A stretch of 45,540 bases of DNA from an uncultured Bacilli bacterium (GTDB lineage Bacteria > Bacillota_I > Bacilli_A > RF39 > UBA660): the NCBI GenBank assembly GCA_947632495.1, contig CANRPL010000003.1, forward strand, positions 1 through 45,540, given 5' to 3'. Positions 31,367 to 40,077 of this stretch are shown here, piece after piece. Below the pieces are notes generated by a model that saw only the letters and a program-made list of their open reading frames with translations, was not told the origin of the DNA and did no database searches. The translations under genes were made by a program, and so were the position numbers. Positions within the stretch are counted from its first letter, which is position 1. Each line of letters opens with the position of its first letter.

Positions 31367-33454
31367 CTATACCTTTCTTACACTTTTATGTCCTTTGATA
31401 ATTGTTTTTATACCAGTCGGATGAGGGAAAGCGATGTTTAAAACCGTTTTAGAAATACTGACAATAATTCCTTCACCAAAAGTCGAATGAATAACCTTTT
31501 CTCCTACCTTATAATCAACATCATCATTAACATTATCATCAATTGCTCTTTTTTTATTGGTAAAGAAATCTTCAACATCATCTTTTTCGATGTACTCATC
31601 GCTTATCTCTTTAACAAAGCGACTCACAGGATTCATACTATCGATACCAAATAGGACACGCCTTTTTGTGCCCACTAACCAAAGCTTTTCTTTAGCTCTA
31701 GTAATCGCTACATAACAAAGACGCCTCTCTTCTTCTAACTCATCATTAGATAAAAGTGAACGATTATGAGGAAAGACTCCTTCTTCCATACCAATAACAA
31801 AAACATCTTTGAATTCTAGTCCTTTAGCTGAATGAATTGTCATCAATGTTACAACATCTTGACTATCTTTATGTTCCTCAATATCCGCTACTAAACTTAA
31901 TTCCTCTAAAAACTCACCTAAAGAAATAACACCATTACGCTCTTCATAATTTTTAGTAATTGATTTAAATTCCTCTAAATTTTCTAACCTAGCTTCCGCT
32001 TCAAGACTATGTTCACTTTCTAATTCTTCCTTAAGTCCTGATTTCGTTAAAACTAAATCAACTAATTCAGTTAAAGATACATTATCACTTACCTCTTTGA
32101 AGGATGCAATCATTTCTTTAAACTTAAGTTCTTTACCATTATCAATCGCATCATAAATACTAGTATGATTAAGATTAGCTTTACTGACTAATTCTTCCAT
32201 CGTTTTAGGCCCAATACCTCTTTTAGGAGAATTGATTGTTCTAATCAAACTAATATCATCATCACTATTATATATTAAACGAAGGTAAGCAATCAAATCC
32301 TTAATCTCCTTACGATTATAGAAATAAAAACTACCAATAACCTTATAAGGAATATTTTCTCTTAAAAAAGCTTCTTCAATATTACGTGATTGAGCATTGG
32401 TTCGATACAAAACAACAATATCATTTAAACTAGTACCATTACCTATTAATTTATTAATTTCACGAGTGACATATAAAGCTTCATCTGTCTCATCAATCGC
32501 TTTATGGTAGATAATTTTATCACCAACGCTATTATTAGTCCATAAATTTTTATCTTTACGTTGCTTATTATTTCTAATAACATCATTAGCGGCATTCAAA
32601 ATAGTTTTGGTACTACGATAATTTTGTTCCAATAAAATAATTTTGGCATTTGGATAATCCTTTTCAAAATTTAAAATATTACGATAATTAGATCCCCTAA
32701 AAGCATATATTGATTGTGACTCATCACCGACAACGCAAATATTTTTATACTTTTTACTTAACATTTTAGTCAGTATATACTGAACCTCATTCGTATCTTG
32801 ATACTCATCAATCAAAATATATTGAAAACGTTCTTGATACTGTTCTAAAAGATCAGGATGGTTCTTAAAAAGTTCAATTGGTTTTAACAACAAATCATCA
32901 AAGTCTAATGAATTATTATCGATAAGCTTTTCTTGATAACGTCGATATACTTCAACCACTTTTTCATCAAAATCACAAGCACTAAAGCGATCTAACTCAT
33001 CAGGACCCATCATCTCGTTTTTAGCGCTACTGATACGATTGCGAATCGTTTTAGGATTATATAATTTAATATCCAAATCCATATCTTTTAAAATACGTTT
33101 AACGGTCGTTAAAGAATCATCACTATCAAGAATGGTAAAAGATTTTTTATATCCTAAAAGATTATAATTATCTTTAATAATACTTAAGCCAAAAGAATGA
33201 AAAGTCGATATTTGAATGTCATAGGCAATATTACCAAGTAAGCCAATAACTCTTTCTTTCATCTCTTTAGCAGCTTTATTCGTAAACGTAATAGCTAAAA
33301 TGCTTGATGGTGATATACCTATCGTTTCTATTAAATAGGCAATTCTCGTAGTTAAAACTCTCGTCTTACCACTACCTGCCCCTGCTATAACAAGAAGAGG
33401 CCCATCAGCTAGCATGACAGCTTCTCTTTGTTGCTCATTTAATCCCTCTAACAT
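31367..33454 (-). CDS. pcrA: PcrA/UvrD-type SF1A DNA helicase
   Basis: 3'-5' helicase for repair and for removing roadblocks. Motifs: Q motif LNEQQREAV, Walker A AGAGSGKTRVLTTR, Ia AITFTNKAAKEMKER, Walker B LIDEYQDTN, GDESQSIYAFRGSNYRNI, QNYRSTKTIL, VTLMTIHSAKGLEFKDV and VAITRAKEKLWL. A C-terminal Tudor-like region (KVGEKVIHSTFGEGIIVSI) matches PcrA. The 695-aa length is slightly short. The start has AGGAGG 6 nt upstream. The partner ligA is elsewhere in the window rather than next to it, unlike Bacillus. Confidence 0.94.
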   Translation of the reverse strand: MLEGLNEQQREAVMLADGPLLVIAGAGSGKTRVLTTRIAYLIETIGISPSSILAITFTNKAAKEMKERVIGLLGNIAYDIQISTFHSFGLSIIKDNYNLLGYKKSFTILDSDDSLTTVKRILKDMDLDIKLYNPKTIRNRISSAKNEMMGPDELDRFSACDFDEKVVEVYRRYQEKLIDNNSLDFDDLLLKPIELFKNHPDLLEQYQERFQYILIDEYQDTNEVQYILTKMLSKKYKNICVVGDESQSIYAFRGSNYRNILNFEKDYPNAKIILLEQNYRSTKTILNAANDVIRNNKQRKDKNLWTNNSVGDKIIYHKAIDETDEALYVTREINKLIGNGTSLNDIVVLYRTNAQSRNIEEAFLRENIPYKVIGSFYFYNRKEIKDLIAYLRLIYNSDDDISLIRTINSPKRGIGPKTMEELVSKANLNHTSIYDAIDNGKELKFKEMIASFKEVSDNVSLTELVDLVLTKSGLKEELESEHSLEAEARLENLEEFKSITKNYEERNGVISLGEFLEELSLVADIEEHKDSQDVVTLMTIHSAKGLEFKDVFVIGMEEGVFPHNRSLLSNDELEEERRLCYVAITRAKEKLWLVGTKRRVLFGIDSMNPVSRFVKEISDEYIEKDDVEDFFTNKKRAIDDNVNDDVDYKVGEKVIHSTFGEGIIVSISKTVLNIAFPHPTGIKTIIKGHKSVRKV

Positions 33455-33533
33455 AAGACCTCCTAATTATTTTATTCCTAACTTATTATAGCACGTATAA
33501 GTTTAATTAGTAAATGAATTTTAAAATTATTAA

Positions 33534-33554
33534 AGCTATATCAATGATATAGCT
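33534..33554 (-). terminator. Terminator of the ABC-2 exporter operon
   Basis: AGCTATATC / GATATAGCT nine-base stem with a three-base loop, followed by a broken T-run (TTAATAATTTT) on the minus strand. Confidence 0.6.
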
Positions 33555-33560
33555 CTAATT

Positions 33561-34979
33561 CTAAATATTATTAATATCTTTATGTTTGAAGACAACAAAA
33601 GCTGTTACTAACATTGCACCCAACCATAAAAGACAAATCAATACGGAAAAATTAAAAGTTAGTCCTTTTAAGGTTGGATTGAGATTAAAGATATACGGTG
33701 TCCAATCCCAGTTAAAAGAGACAATATACTTTAACCATGCTTTACCAGATTCAATAAAGACTGAAAAAATATTACCAATAAAATATGCGACAAAGCCTAC
33801 AGTAATTGCTAAAGATTTACTATTAAAAATAGTTCCAAACATAAAAGATAGAGTAGCTAAAATAAGAATAGCTGGTAAAATACCCATTGTCGATAAACCT
33901 AAATAGCTTACTAAACTATATGTATTTAATGTATCGGTTATTGGGCTATAAACAGTAACAGGCATACTTAAAGATTTAATATCGAGAATGATACTTCCAA
34001 CAATTAATTGAATAAGCATTGTAATACCAATAGTAAATAGTATTGATAAAATTAAAGTTAAATATTTGCTCAATAAAATCTTCATACGCGTATAAGGTCT
34101 AACTAGTAATAATTTAATCGTACCCGTACTATATTCATTACTCATCATAGAACCCGCTATAATAAAGATCATGATGACAATCATCAAGGAATATTCACTA
34201 AAAAATTGGGTGAAGACAGTATAATTACTACCCATCTTATCAAAATCTAAATTATGTTCTAAAGCATACTTATTAGTTAAATATTGTTCACGGTGATTAT
34301 GATAATCTGTCTCATTAACCTCATCCATCTTATCAATAGTTTCTTTATCAAGTTTATAGTCGTCATCTAAATCAGCCTTATAATAAAGACTAATATTCCA
34401 TAAGGAAGTTTGGCTATCGATTAATCTTTCTAAATTTGCATTTTGGTAGTCATCACCATAAATAATGTCTTTATCAAGACGTATTTTAGCTCCCTCTAAA
34501 TCTATTTTAAAAGAAGGATCAGATTTAACTTGTGTTTCGTAGTGCTTAATTTCAGTCTTAACAACATGGCGCCAATCATCATCTTCTAGCCCTTTTAAAA
34601 TTTCCTCATAGATAACTTTATTACTTTCATATGCATCTTCATCTTCATCATATCCTAAATCATGACTTATAATAGTGCGAAGATATTCATCAAGATAATT
34701 ATCAATGTAATAGGACTGCCATGCCTCTTCATCATACTTTTTTTCTAATTGCTTTTTTTCTTTAGTGACGGCATTTTCTATTTTAAGATAAATGTCATCC
34801 TCCGCATCTTCATCTTCGCTTTCAGTAAAACTTGTCTCTTCGATCATCTCACCTAAATCATCGAAAGAGCGATAAATAAAGTTCGTTAAAAAAGCCCAAC
34901 CAGTAATAATACAAAGCATAATAATAAAGCTTTTCTTTTTAACAATCTTTACTATTTCATTTATCATTAAATTAATCAA
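33561..34979 (-). CDS. ABC-2 type transporter permease, 472 aa
   Basis: Membrane half of an exporter; substrate unknown. One N-terminal helix is followed by a long, acidic extracytoplasmic region (about residues 35-255, with repeated E/D runs) and then five C-terminal helices. SNEYSTGTIKLLLVRPYTR is the typical cytoplasmic loop of NatB/BcrB-like permeases. The TTG at 34979 is favoured because the GGAGG in the end of the ATPase gene lies 8 nt upstream; the next ATG (34967) is 20 nt away. It overlaps the ATPase gene by 8 bp. Confidence 0.85.
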   Translation of the reverse strand: MINLMINEIVKIVKKKSFIIMLCIITGWAFLTNFIYRSFDDLGEMIEETSFTESEDEDAEDDIYLKIENAVTKEKKQLEKKYDEEAWQSYYIDNYLDEYLRTIISHDLGYDEDEDAYESNKVIYEEILKGLEDDDWRHVVKTEIKHYETQVKSDPSFKIDLEGAKIRLDKDIIYGDDYQNANLERLIDSQTSLWNISLYYKADLDDDYKLDKETIDKMDEVNETDYHNHREQYLTNKYALEHNLDFDKMGSNYTVFTQFFSEYSLMIVIMIFIIAGSMMSNEYSTGTIKLLLVRPYTRMKILLSKYLTLILSILFTIGITMLIQLIVGSIILDIKSLSMPVTVYSPITDTLNTYSLVSYLGLSTMGILPAILILATLSFMFGTIFNSKSLAITVGFVAYFIGNIFSVFIESGKAWLKYIVSFNWDWTPYIFNLNPTLKGLTFNFSVLICLLWLGAMLVTAFVVFKHKDINNI

Positions 34980-35883
34980 TCGTATTACCTCCAGTCTTTT
35001 CTAAAAAGGCCTCTTCTAGACTAATCTGGAATTGCGCTACCTGATATATTTGATAATCATTTTGGACAAGCTTCTCAATTAGTTTAGGTACACGGTCACG
35101 ATTAATCTTTATACGGAACATATTCTTGTTTATAACTTCAAATTTATCATCAATAATCTTATATAAATCACTAACACGATCCATTTCAATAACATAAACA
35201 GAATCAGACATACGTTTTTTTAACTCGCTAATAGCGCTAGACTCTAAAATAACACCATTTTGAATAATGCACACTTTATTGCAAAAGCTTTCTAGCTCTA
35301 ACAGATTATGACTAGATATTAAGATTCCCATATGTTCTTCTTTAGCTAGTTTAGTCAGTAAATCTCGTAATGTTTTAATACCTTCAGGATCTAGACCATT
35401 AGTAGGTTCATCAAGAATTAAAAGATTAGGTTTAGGTAAAAGGGCTGCCGCAATACCTAGACGTTGACGCATACCTAAAGAATATTTACTGACTTTATCA
35501 TCAATGCGATTTCCCAGTCCAGATAATTTGATAACTTCATCAATACGCTCTTTATCAATATTATGATATAGACGCGCTATCATTTTAAGATTTTCACGTC
35601 CGGATAAATACATATACATATCGGGATTTTCTACAATGGCACCAACTTTTTGAATAGCTTTAACAAAATCCTTTTTAACATCATAACCATTTATAATAAC
35701 ATTACCACTATTAATTTTTTGTAATCCTAAAATTAGTTTAATAGTTGTCGTCTTACCAGCGCCATTTGGACCAATAAAGCCTAAAATGTCTCCAGCTTCA
35801 ACATCAAATGATACATCTTTTAAAACTTCTTTTTTACCAAAACGCTTTCGTAAGTGTTGACACTCTAATATTTTTTTAGTCAT
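34972..35883 (-). CDS. ABC-2 type transporter ATP-binding protein, 303 aa
   Basis: Cytoplasmic ATPase of the exporter with the next gene. Walker A is GPNGAGKTTTIK, the signature is YSLGMRQRLGIAAALL, Walker B is LLILDEPTNGLDPEG and the switch is ISSHNLLELE. The C-terminal about 80 residues form the extra domain of NatA/BcrA-type ATPases. A role in bacitracin-like resistance or sodium efflux is possible but nothing here decides it. The start has AAGGAGG 5 nt upstream; TATAAT lies at 35910-35915. Confidence 0.93.
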   Translation of the reverse strand: MTKKILECQHLRKRFGKKEVLKDVSFDVEAGDILGFIGPNGAGKTTTIKLILGLQKINSGNVIINGYDVKKDFVKAIQKVGAIVENPDMYMYLSGRENLKMIARLYHNIDKERIDEVIKLSGLGNRIDDKVSKYSLGMRQRLGIAAALLPKPNLLILDEPTNGLDPEGIKTLRDLLTKLAKEEHMGILISSHNLLELESFCNKVCIIQNGVILESSAISELKKRMSDSVYVIEMDRVSDLYKIIDDKFEVINKNMFRIKINRDRVPKLIEKLVQNDYQIYQVAQFQISLEEAFLEKTGGNTID

Positions 35884-36049
35884 TTGTTCCTCCTTTTAAG
35901 ATATTACTCATTATAAGTATATTGTTATATCATGTCTATTTACAATTTTTTAAATTTGACATTAATCTTAATTATTTTATTAAAATATTACCTTTATTAT
36001 CTTTTATTAATGCAAAAAATAATATAGCCTTTTTTCTATTTGGCATATC

Positions 36050-36068
36050 TTGTCAATTATTTTGTCAA
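36050..36068 (+). repeat. Direct repeat TTGTCAA upstream of the SsuA-like operon
   Basis: TTGTCAA occurs at 36050-36056 and again at 36062-36068, 12 bp apart, in the 255-bp gap between the divergent ABC exporter and the importer. The spacing is close to one helical turn, so it may be an operator or overlapping -35 elements. Apart from the exporter -10 and a ribosome binding site I see nothing else in this gap. Confidence 0.35.
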
Positions 36069-36138
36069 AATCTATGTTTTCTATATTGTAACACAAAAAA
36101 ATAATAATGAATATACTAATTAAAGAAAGGGGATTAAA

Positions 36139-37119
36139 ATGAAAAAACTTATAATTATATTAATTTGTATAGCCTTTTTAGGAACATTTTATTTAGTTCT
36201 AAAAAATAATAATGATAAAAAAGAAAGCGAACTAACTAAAGTAAAAGTTGCTGAAGTAACCCATAGTTTATTTTATACACCAATGTATATAGCAGACGCT
36301 AAAGGATATTTTAAAGATTATGGTTTAGATGTTGAAATCATTTTGACGAGTGGTGCAGATAAAGTTGCTGCCGCTGTTATGTCAAAAGATGTGCAAATTG
36401 GATTTTGTGGTAGTGAACAAACTTTATACATATATAATAGAGGTGCTAAAGATTATTTGATCAACTTTGCTGGCCTAACAAAGAAAGATGGTATCTTTTT
36501 AGTGGCCCGTGAAAAAGTTGATAATTTTGATTTAAGCTATTTAGAGAATAAAACCATTTTAGGTGGAAGAAATGGCGGAATGCCTGCTATGACATTAAAC
36601 TATACTCTAAAACAAAATAAAGTTAAAGCTAACGTTGATACTAGTGTTGACTTCGCTAGTTTATCGGGTGCTTTTATTGGCGGTAATGGTGATTTAGTAG
36701 CGCTTTTTGAGCCAAATGCTTTAACTTTAGAAAAGGAAGATTTAGGTTATGTCATTAAATCAGTTGGTGAATTAGGTGGTGAAGTTCCTTATACAACTTT
36801 TAATGCTTTAAAAAGTTATATTGAAGAAAATCCTAAAATAATTGAAAACTTTACCAAAGCTATCCAAAAAGGTATTGATTATACCAAAAGCCATACTGAC
36901 CAAGAATTAGCTCAATTATTGGTTGATTATTTTCCGGATACTAGTTTAAACGATATTGCGACAGTTATTAAGCGCTATCGTGAAATTGATTCATGGTATG
37001 ATACAACGCAAATAAGTGAAACGGGATTCAATCATATGCAAGATATTGTAGAATTCAATGGTTTTCTTGATCGAAGAGTAGATTATAAAATACTCGTAGC
37101 GAATCAAATAAATGAATAG
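36139..37119 (+). CDS. SsuA/NMT1-type ABC transporter substrate-binding protein
   Basis: Binding protein of a nitrate/sulfonate/taurine- or thiamine-precursor-type importer. An N-terminal hydrophobic anchor (about residues 3-22) has no lipobox Cys in the right place, so it is probably membrane-anchored. Family blocks are VAEVTHSLFYTPMYIADAKGYFKDYGLDVE, VQIGFCGSEQTLYIY and ILGGRNGGMPAMTLNYTLKQ. The 326-aa length is normal. The start has AAAGGGG 6 nt upstream. No thiamine (TPP) riboswitch was found upstream, so the substrate is open. It overlaps the ATPase gene by 8 bp. Confidence 0.85.
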   Translation: MKKLIIILICIAFLGTFYLVLKNNNDKKESELTKVKVAEVTHSLFYTPMYIADAKGYFKDYGLDVEIILTSGADKVAAAVMSKDVQIGFCGSEQTLYIYNRGAKDYLINFAGLTKKDGIFLVAREKVDNFDLSYLENKTILGGRNGGMPAMTLNYTLKQNKVKANVDTSVDFASLSGAFIGGNGDLVALFEPNALTLEKEDLGYVIKSVGELGGEVPYTTFNALKSYIEENPKIIENFTKAIQKGIDYTKSHTDQELAQLLVDYFPDTSLNDIATVIKRYREIDSWYDTTQISETGFNHMQDIVEFNGFLDRRVDYKILVANQINE

Positions 37120-37852
37120 TGTTTTATCAGTAAACAATATTCATAAAGTATACCACACAACTAAAGCTGAAATAGAAGCAATTAAAGATATTACTTTTAA
37201 CGTTAATCAAGGTGATTTTATCGCCATTGTCGGTCCTAGTGGGTGTGGTAAGTCTACTCTTTTATCCATTTTAAATGGGCAAGAGAATGTTACAAGTGGT
37301 AAAATAGATTATCATCATAAAACAATCGGTTATATGTTGCAGGACGATGCTCTATTTGATTGGTTAACGGTGCTTGATAACTGCCTAATAGGCCTAAAAA
37401 TTAAAAAGCAACTAACTAAAGAAAATAAAGAATATGTTTTAAATCTTTTAGATAAATATGGTTTAAAAGATTTTATTAATAGTTATCCAAGAAACTTATC
37501 TGGTGGAATGCGTAAACGTGTCGCCTTAATTAGAACTTTAGCTACTAAACCCGATATTCTTTTAATGGATGAACCTTTTAGCGCTCTTGATTTTCAATCA
37601 CGTTTAAAAATATCTAATGATGTATATCAAATTTTAAAAGAAGAAAATAAGACGTTAATTCTTGTAACCCACGATATTTCGGAGGCTGTAACTTTATGCG
37701 AAAAAGTACTTGTCCTTTCTAAAAGGCCAAGTACCATTAAAAATATTTATTCTATTTTCTATAGTCAGAAAACACTACCCAGTAGTAAAAGAACAGCTCT
37801 AGAGTTTAACGATTATTATCAACAAATATGGAGGGATATCGACCATGAGTAA
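37112..37852 (+). CDS. ABC transporter ATP-binding protein, SsuB/TauB-like
   Basis: ATPase of the importer. Walker A is GPSGCGKSTLL, the Q-loop MLQDDALFDWLTVLDN, signature LSGGMRKRVALIRTL, Walker B ILLMDEPFSALD and the switch His in LVTHDISEAV. The DxxxxFxxL and LxxRP (LVLSKRPSTIK) features are typical of the nitrate/sulfonate/taurine group. It overlaps the genes on both sides by 8 bp, so the three are one operon. Confidence 0.93.
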   Translation: MNSVLSVNNIHKVYHTTKAEIEAIKDITFNVNQGDFIAIVGPSGCGKSTLLSILNGQENVTSGKIDYHHKTIGYMLQDDALFDWLTVLDNCLIGLKIKKQLTKENKEYVLNLLDKYGLKDFINSYPRNLSGGMRKRVALIRTLATKPDILLMDEPFSALDFQSRLKISNDVYQILKEENKTLILVTHDISEAVTLCEKVLVLSKRPSTIKNIYSIFYSQKTLPSSKRTALEFNDYYQQIWRDIDHE

Positions 37853-38636
37853 AGAACATAAAGAATATTTAAAAGCCCTGAAAAAACATAAAATTAAAAT
37901 ATACTTTTGGCAGATTATCATTTTTATTATAGTAATTATTAGTTGGCAAGTTTTGACTGATTTAAAAGTTTTGGATTCATTTATTATTTCATCACCTAAA
38001 AATATTATAAACACCATCGCTAGCCTATATAATAGCAATAACCTCTTTATTCATATAGGAACAACCCTCTACGAAACACTAATAAGCTTTATTATTAGTA
38101 TGTTGATAGGTATTGTGGTTGCTACTATTCTTTGGTATTCTCCCTTTTTAGCAAAAGTTGTTGAACCTTATTTGACCATCCTTAATAGTCTACCTAAAGT
38201 GGCGTTAGGCCCAATTATTCTAATATGGTTTGGAGCTTCTACAACATCGATTATTATCATGGCCATTTTAATTAGTTCAATTGTGTTAATCATTAATATT
38301 TATAATGGGTTTATTAATATCGATAATAATAAAATTAAGTTAGTAAAGACATTTTCTAATAGTAAGATAACATTGTATCGCTTTCTTATTTTACCAAGCA
38401 ATATTCCAAATATTATAAGTAATTTGAAGATATGTATTAGTATGTCTTTAATTGGAATTATTATGGGTGAATTTTTAGTATCAAAAAAAGGCATTGGCTA
38501 TCTCATTATGTATGGATCACAAGTATTTAATCTTGATTTAGTGATGAGCGGTGTTGTTTTATTATGTATTGTTGCAACAGCGTTATATTATCTTGTTTAC
38601 TATATAGAAAAAAGATATGAAAAAACTACGCATTAG
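37845..38636 (+). CDS. ABC transporter permease, SsuC/TauC-like
   Basis: Membrane subunit of the importer, 263 aa with about six helices. SYISMLIGIVV-type helices, PYLTILNSLPKVALGPIILI and WFGASTTSIIIMA are diagnostic of the SsuC group. A degenerate EAA loop follows (KTFSNSKITLYRFLILPSNIP). The start has GGAGG upstream within the ATPase gene. The stop TAG is within the bidirectional terminator shared with the SPFH gene. Confidence 0.9.
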   Translation: MSKEHKEYLKALKKHKIKIYFWQIIIFIIVIISWQVLTDLKVLDSFIISSPKNIINTIASLYNSNNLFIHIGTTLYETLISFIISMLIGIVVATILWYSPFLAKVVEPYLTILNSLPKVALGPIILIWFGASTTSIIIMAILISSIVLIINIYNGFINIDNNKIKLVKTFSNSKITLYRFLILPSNIPNIISNLKICISMSLIGIIMGEFLVSKKGIGYLIMYGSQVFNLDLVMSGVVLLCIVATALYYLVYYIEKRYEKTTH

Positions 38637-38650
38637 CGTAGTTTATTTTT
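38623..38650. terminator. Bidirectional terminator between the importer and the SPFH gene
   Basis: AAACTACGC / GCGTAGTTT nine-base stem with an ATTA loop and T-runs on both strands. The permease stop (38634-38636) and the SPFH stop (38643-38645) both overlap it. Confidence 0.85.
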
Positions 38651-40007
38651 TCTTTTGTTTATCCATAGCTTTTATTTTATCAGCTAAAGCAAAAATTTCT
38701 TCTGGTTTTACTAAATCAATATGATATACTTGACCTGGCTTAAATTCCTCTCCCCTAATTTCAGCAATCATAGCTGTATATCTAGGTAAGAAGTAACCAT
38801 CATCTAGTAATCCCAAAGTTTCACATAACTCTTTAGCACGAGCTTCCTCATCAGCAGCTGGTGTGGAAGGTGCTGAAGTAGTTTCAGCTTCTTCTGTTGG
38901 TGTTCCAACAACTCCTGCTTCAGCTGCAGCAGCAACATCCTCAACATGTACTGGAGTTCCAGCTCCTTGAATAATAACATTTTTTTCAGAAGTTTGAGCC
39001 ATAAACATGGCTTTTAATGTTTCTAATTTTTGAGCCGGAGGTAAACTTGCAAGTGCAGGATCCGCATTAATTGCCTCTAACATTTTAGCAACAACAAGGC
39101 CTTGCTTTTCAGCTTCAGCTGCATTAACTAAACGTTTAGCATCAGCATCACCTTTAGCTTGTTTTACACGAGCCTCAGCCTCTTTAGCTGCAGCTCTATT
39201 TTTAATTTCAGCATCAACCATTTCTTGAGGTAATTTAATATCTTTGATAAAGAAACGAGTAATTTCAACACCATAACGATTACCTAATTCAAATAATTGA
39301 TTGGAGAATGAATCAATTAGATCAACTGACGATTTATTAGCAAATTTATCCATTCCTTGATTACGAACATAATCAATTACTAGTTGATCTAGTTCACGGC
39401 CAATACGGCGACTGATTTCGGCTTCAGCGCGTCCACCGATGGATTCAGCTAATGAGTTAAACAAAGTAGCATATACCTCTGGATCAATAATTTTAAAACG
39501 ATAATCCGTATCAAATGTTAAACGAACACGTTCAGAGGTATCTATTTGAATAGATGGAGTTGATATTTCTTGTTCCTTCACACTTAAAATAAGAGCAGAT
39601 TCCCATGGCCATCTAATTTTAATACCAGTTTTGGCTTGAATTTTTCTTCTTATTAATTCTCTTTGGGCGCCTTTAACTTTAATAGTCGCATTTTCTAATT
39701 CTTCAGAAACAGTACCATTACCGTCACGGAAAGCCAATTCTTGATCAATAATGGCTGCTGTTCTACCACTAACACGGCTGCGAGCACGTTCCAACAAAGC
39801 ACGAGACACATTGGGATCATGAATCCTAATTTCGCGAATATCAGTTACTGCTTTTCGTTCTTCATCATAAGTACCTAAAGACCAAATTCGTCCTGTAAAA
39901 ATACTCTTTTTTACTAAAACTGTACCACTGGCAACAGAAAATAAGACACCTTTCCTAATAAATCTTCGAGCTTTAACTGCATTTGTACTTGTATTTGCAT
40001 CAGCCAT
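38643..40007 (-). CDS. SPFH/band-7 domain protein with an alanine-rich tail, 454 aa
   Basis: Stomatin/flotillin-superfamily protein. The SPFH core (about 100-290) has RLTFDTDYRFKIIDPEVY and RNRAAAKEAEARVKQA-type helices after it. No N-terminal membrane helix is visible. Residues about 340-390 form a low-complexity linker rich in A, E, P and T, and a small C-terminal domain (LCETLGLLDDGYFLPRYTAMI) follows. The run of GCA/GCT/GCC codons makes its base composition unlike that of the neighbours. The start has GGAGATG upstream. It is probably a scaffold, but the function is not known. Confidence 0.82.
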   Translation of the reverse strand: MADANTSTNAVKARRFIRKGVLFSVASGTVLVKKSIFTGRIWSLGTYDEERKAVTDIREIRIHDPNVSRALLERARSRVSGRTAAIIDQELAFRDGNGTVSEELENATIKVKGAQRELIRRKIQAKTGIKIRWPWESALILSVKEQEISTPSIQIDTSERVRLTFDTDYRFKIIDPEVYATLFNSLAESIGGRAEAEISRRIGRELDQLVIDYVRNQGMDKFANKSSVDLIDSFSNQLFELGNRYGVEITRFFIKDIKLPQEMVDAEIKNRAAAKEAEARVKQAKGDADAKRLVNAAEAEKQGLVVAKMLEAINADPALASLPPAQKLETLKAMFMAQTSEKNVIIQGAGTPVHVEDVAAAAEAGVVGTPTEEAETTSAPSTPAADEEARAKELCETLGLLDDGYFLPRYTAMIAEIRGEEFKPGQVYHIDLVKPEEIFALADKIKAMDKQKKK

Positions 40008-40077
40008 AAACTACATCTCCATTCTAAAACAATTTTACTATATCTCCCTTTTAAAGTCAAATAAATAAAGGCAATAT

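Noticed and set aside
35922..36104. A 60-aa open frame on the plus strand before the SsuA-like gene
   Set aside because: No ribosome binding site, biased toward F/L/N/I codons of AT-rich noncoding DNA, and it overlaps the exporter promoter region.
36069..36138. A thiamine (TPP) riboswitch before the NMT1-like importer
   Set aside because: No CTGAGA-type core or thi-box pairing is visible in the short leader.
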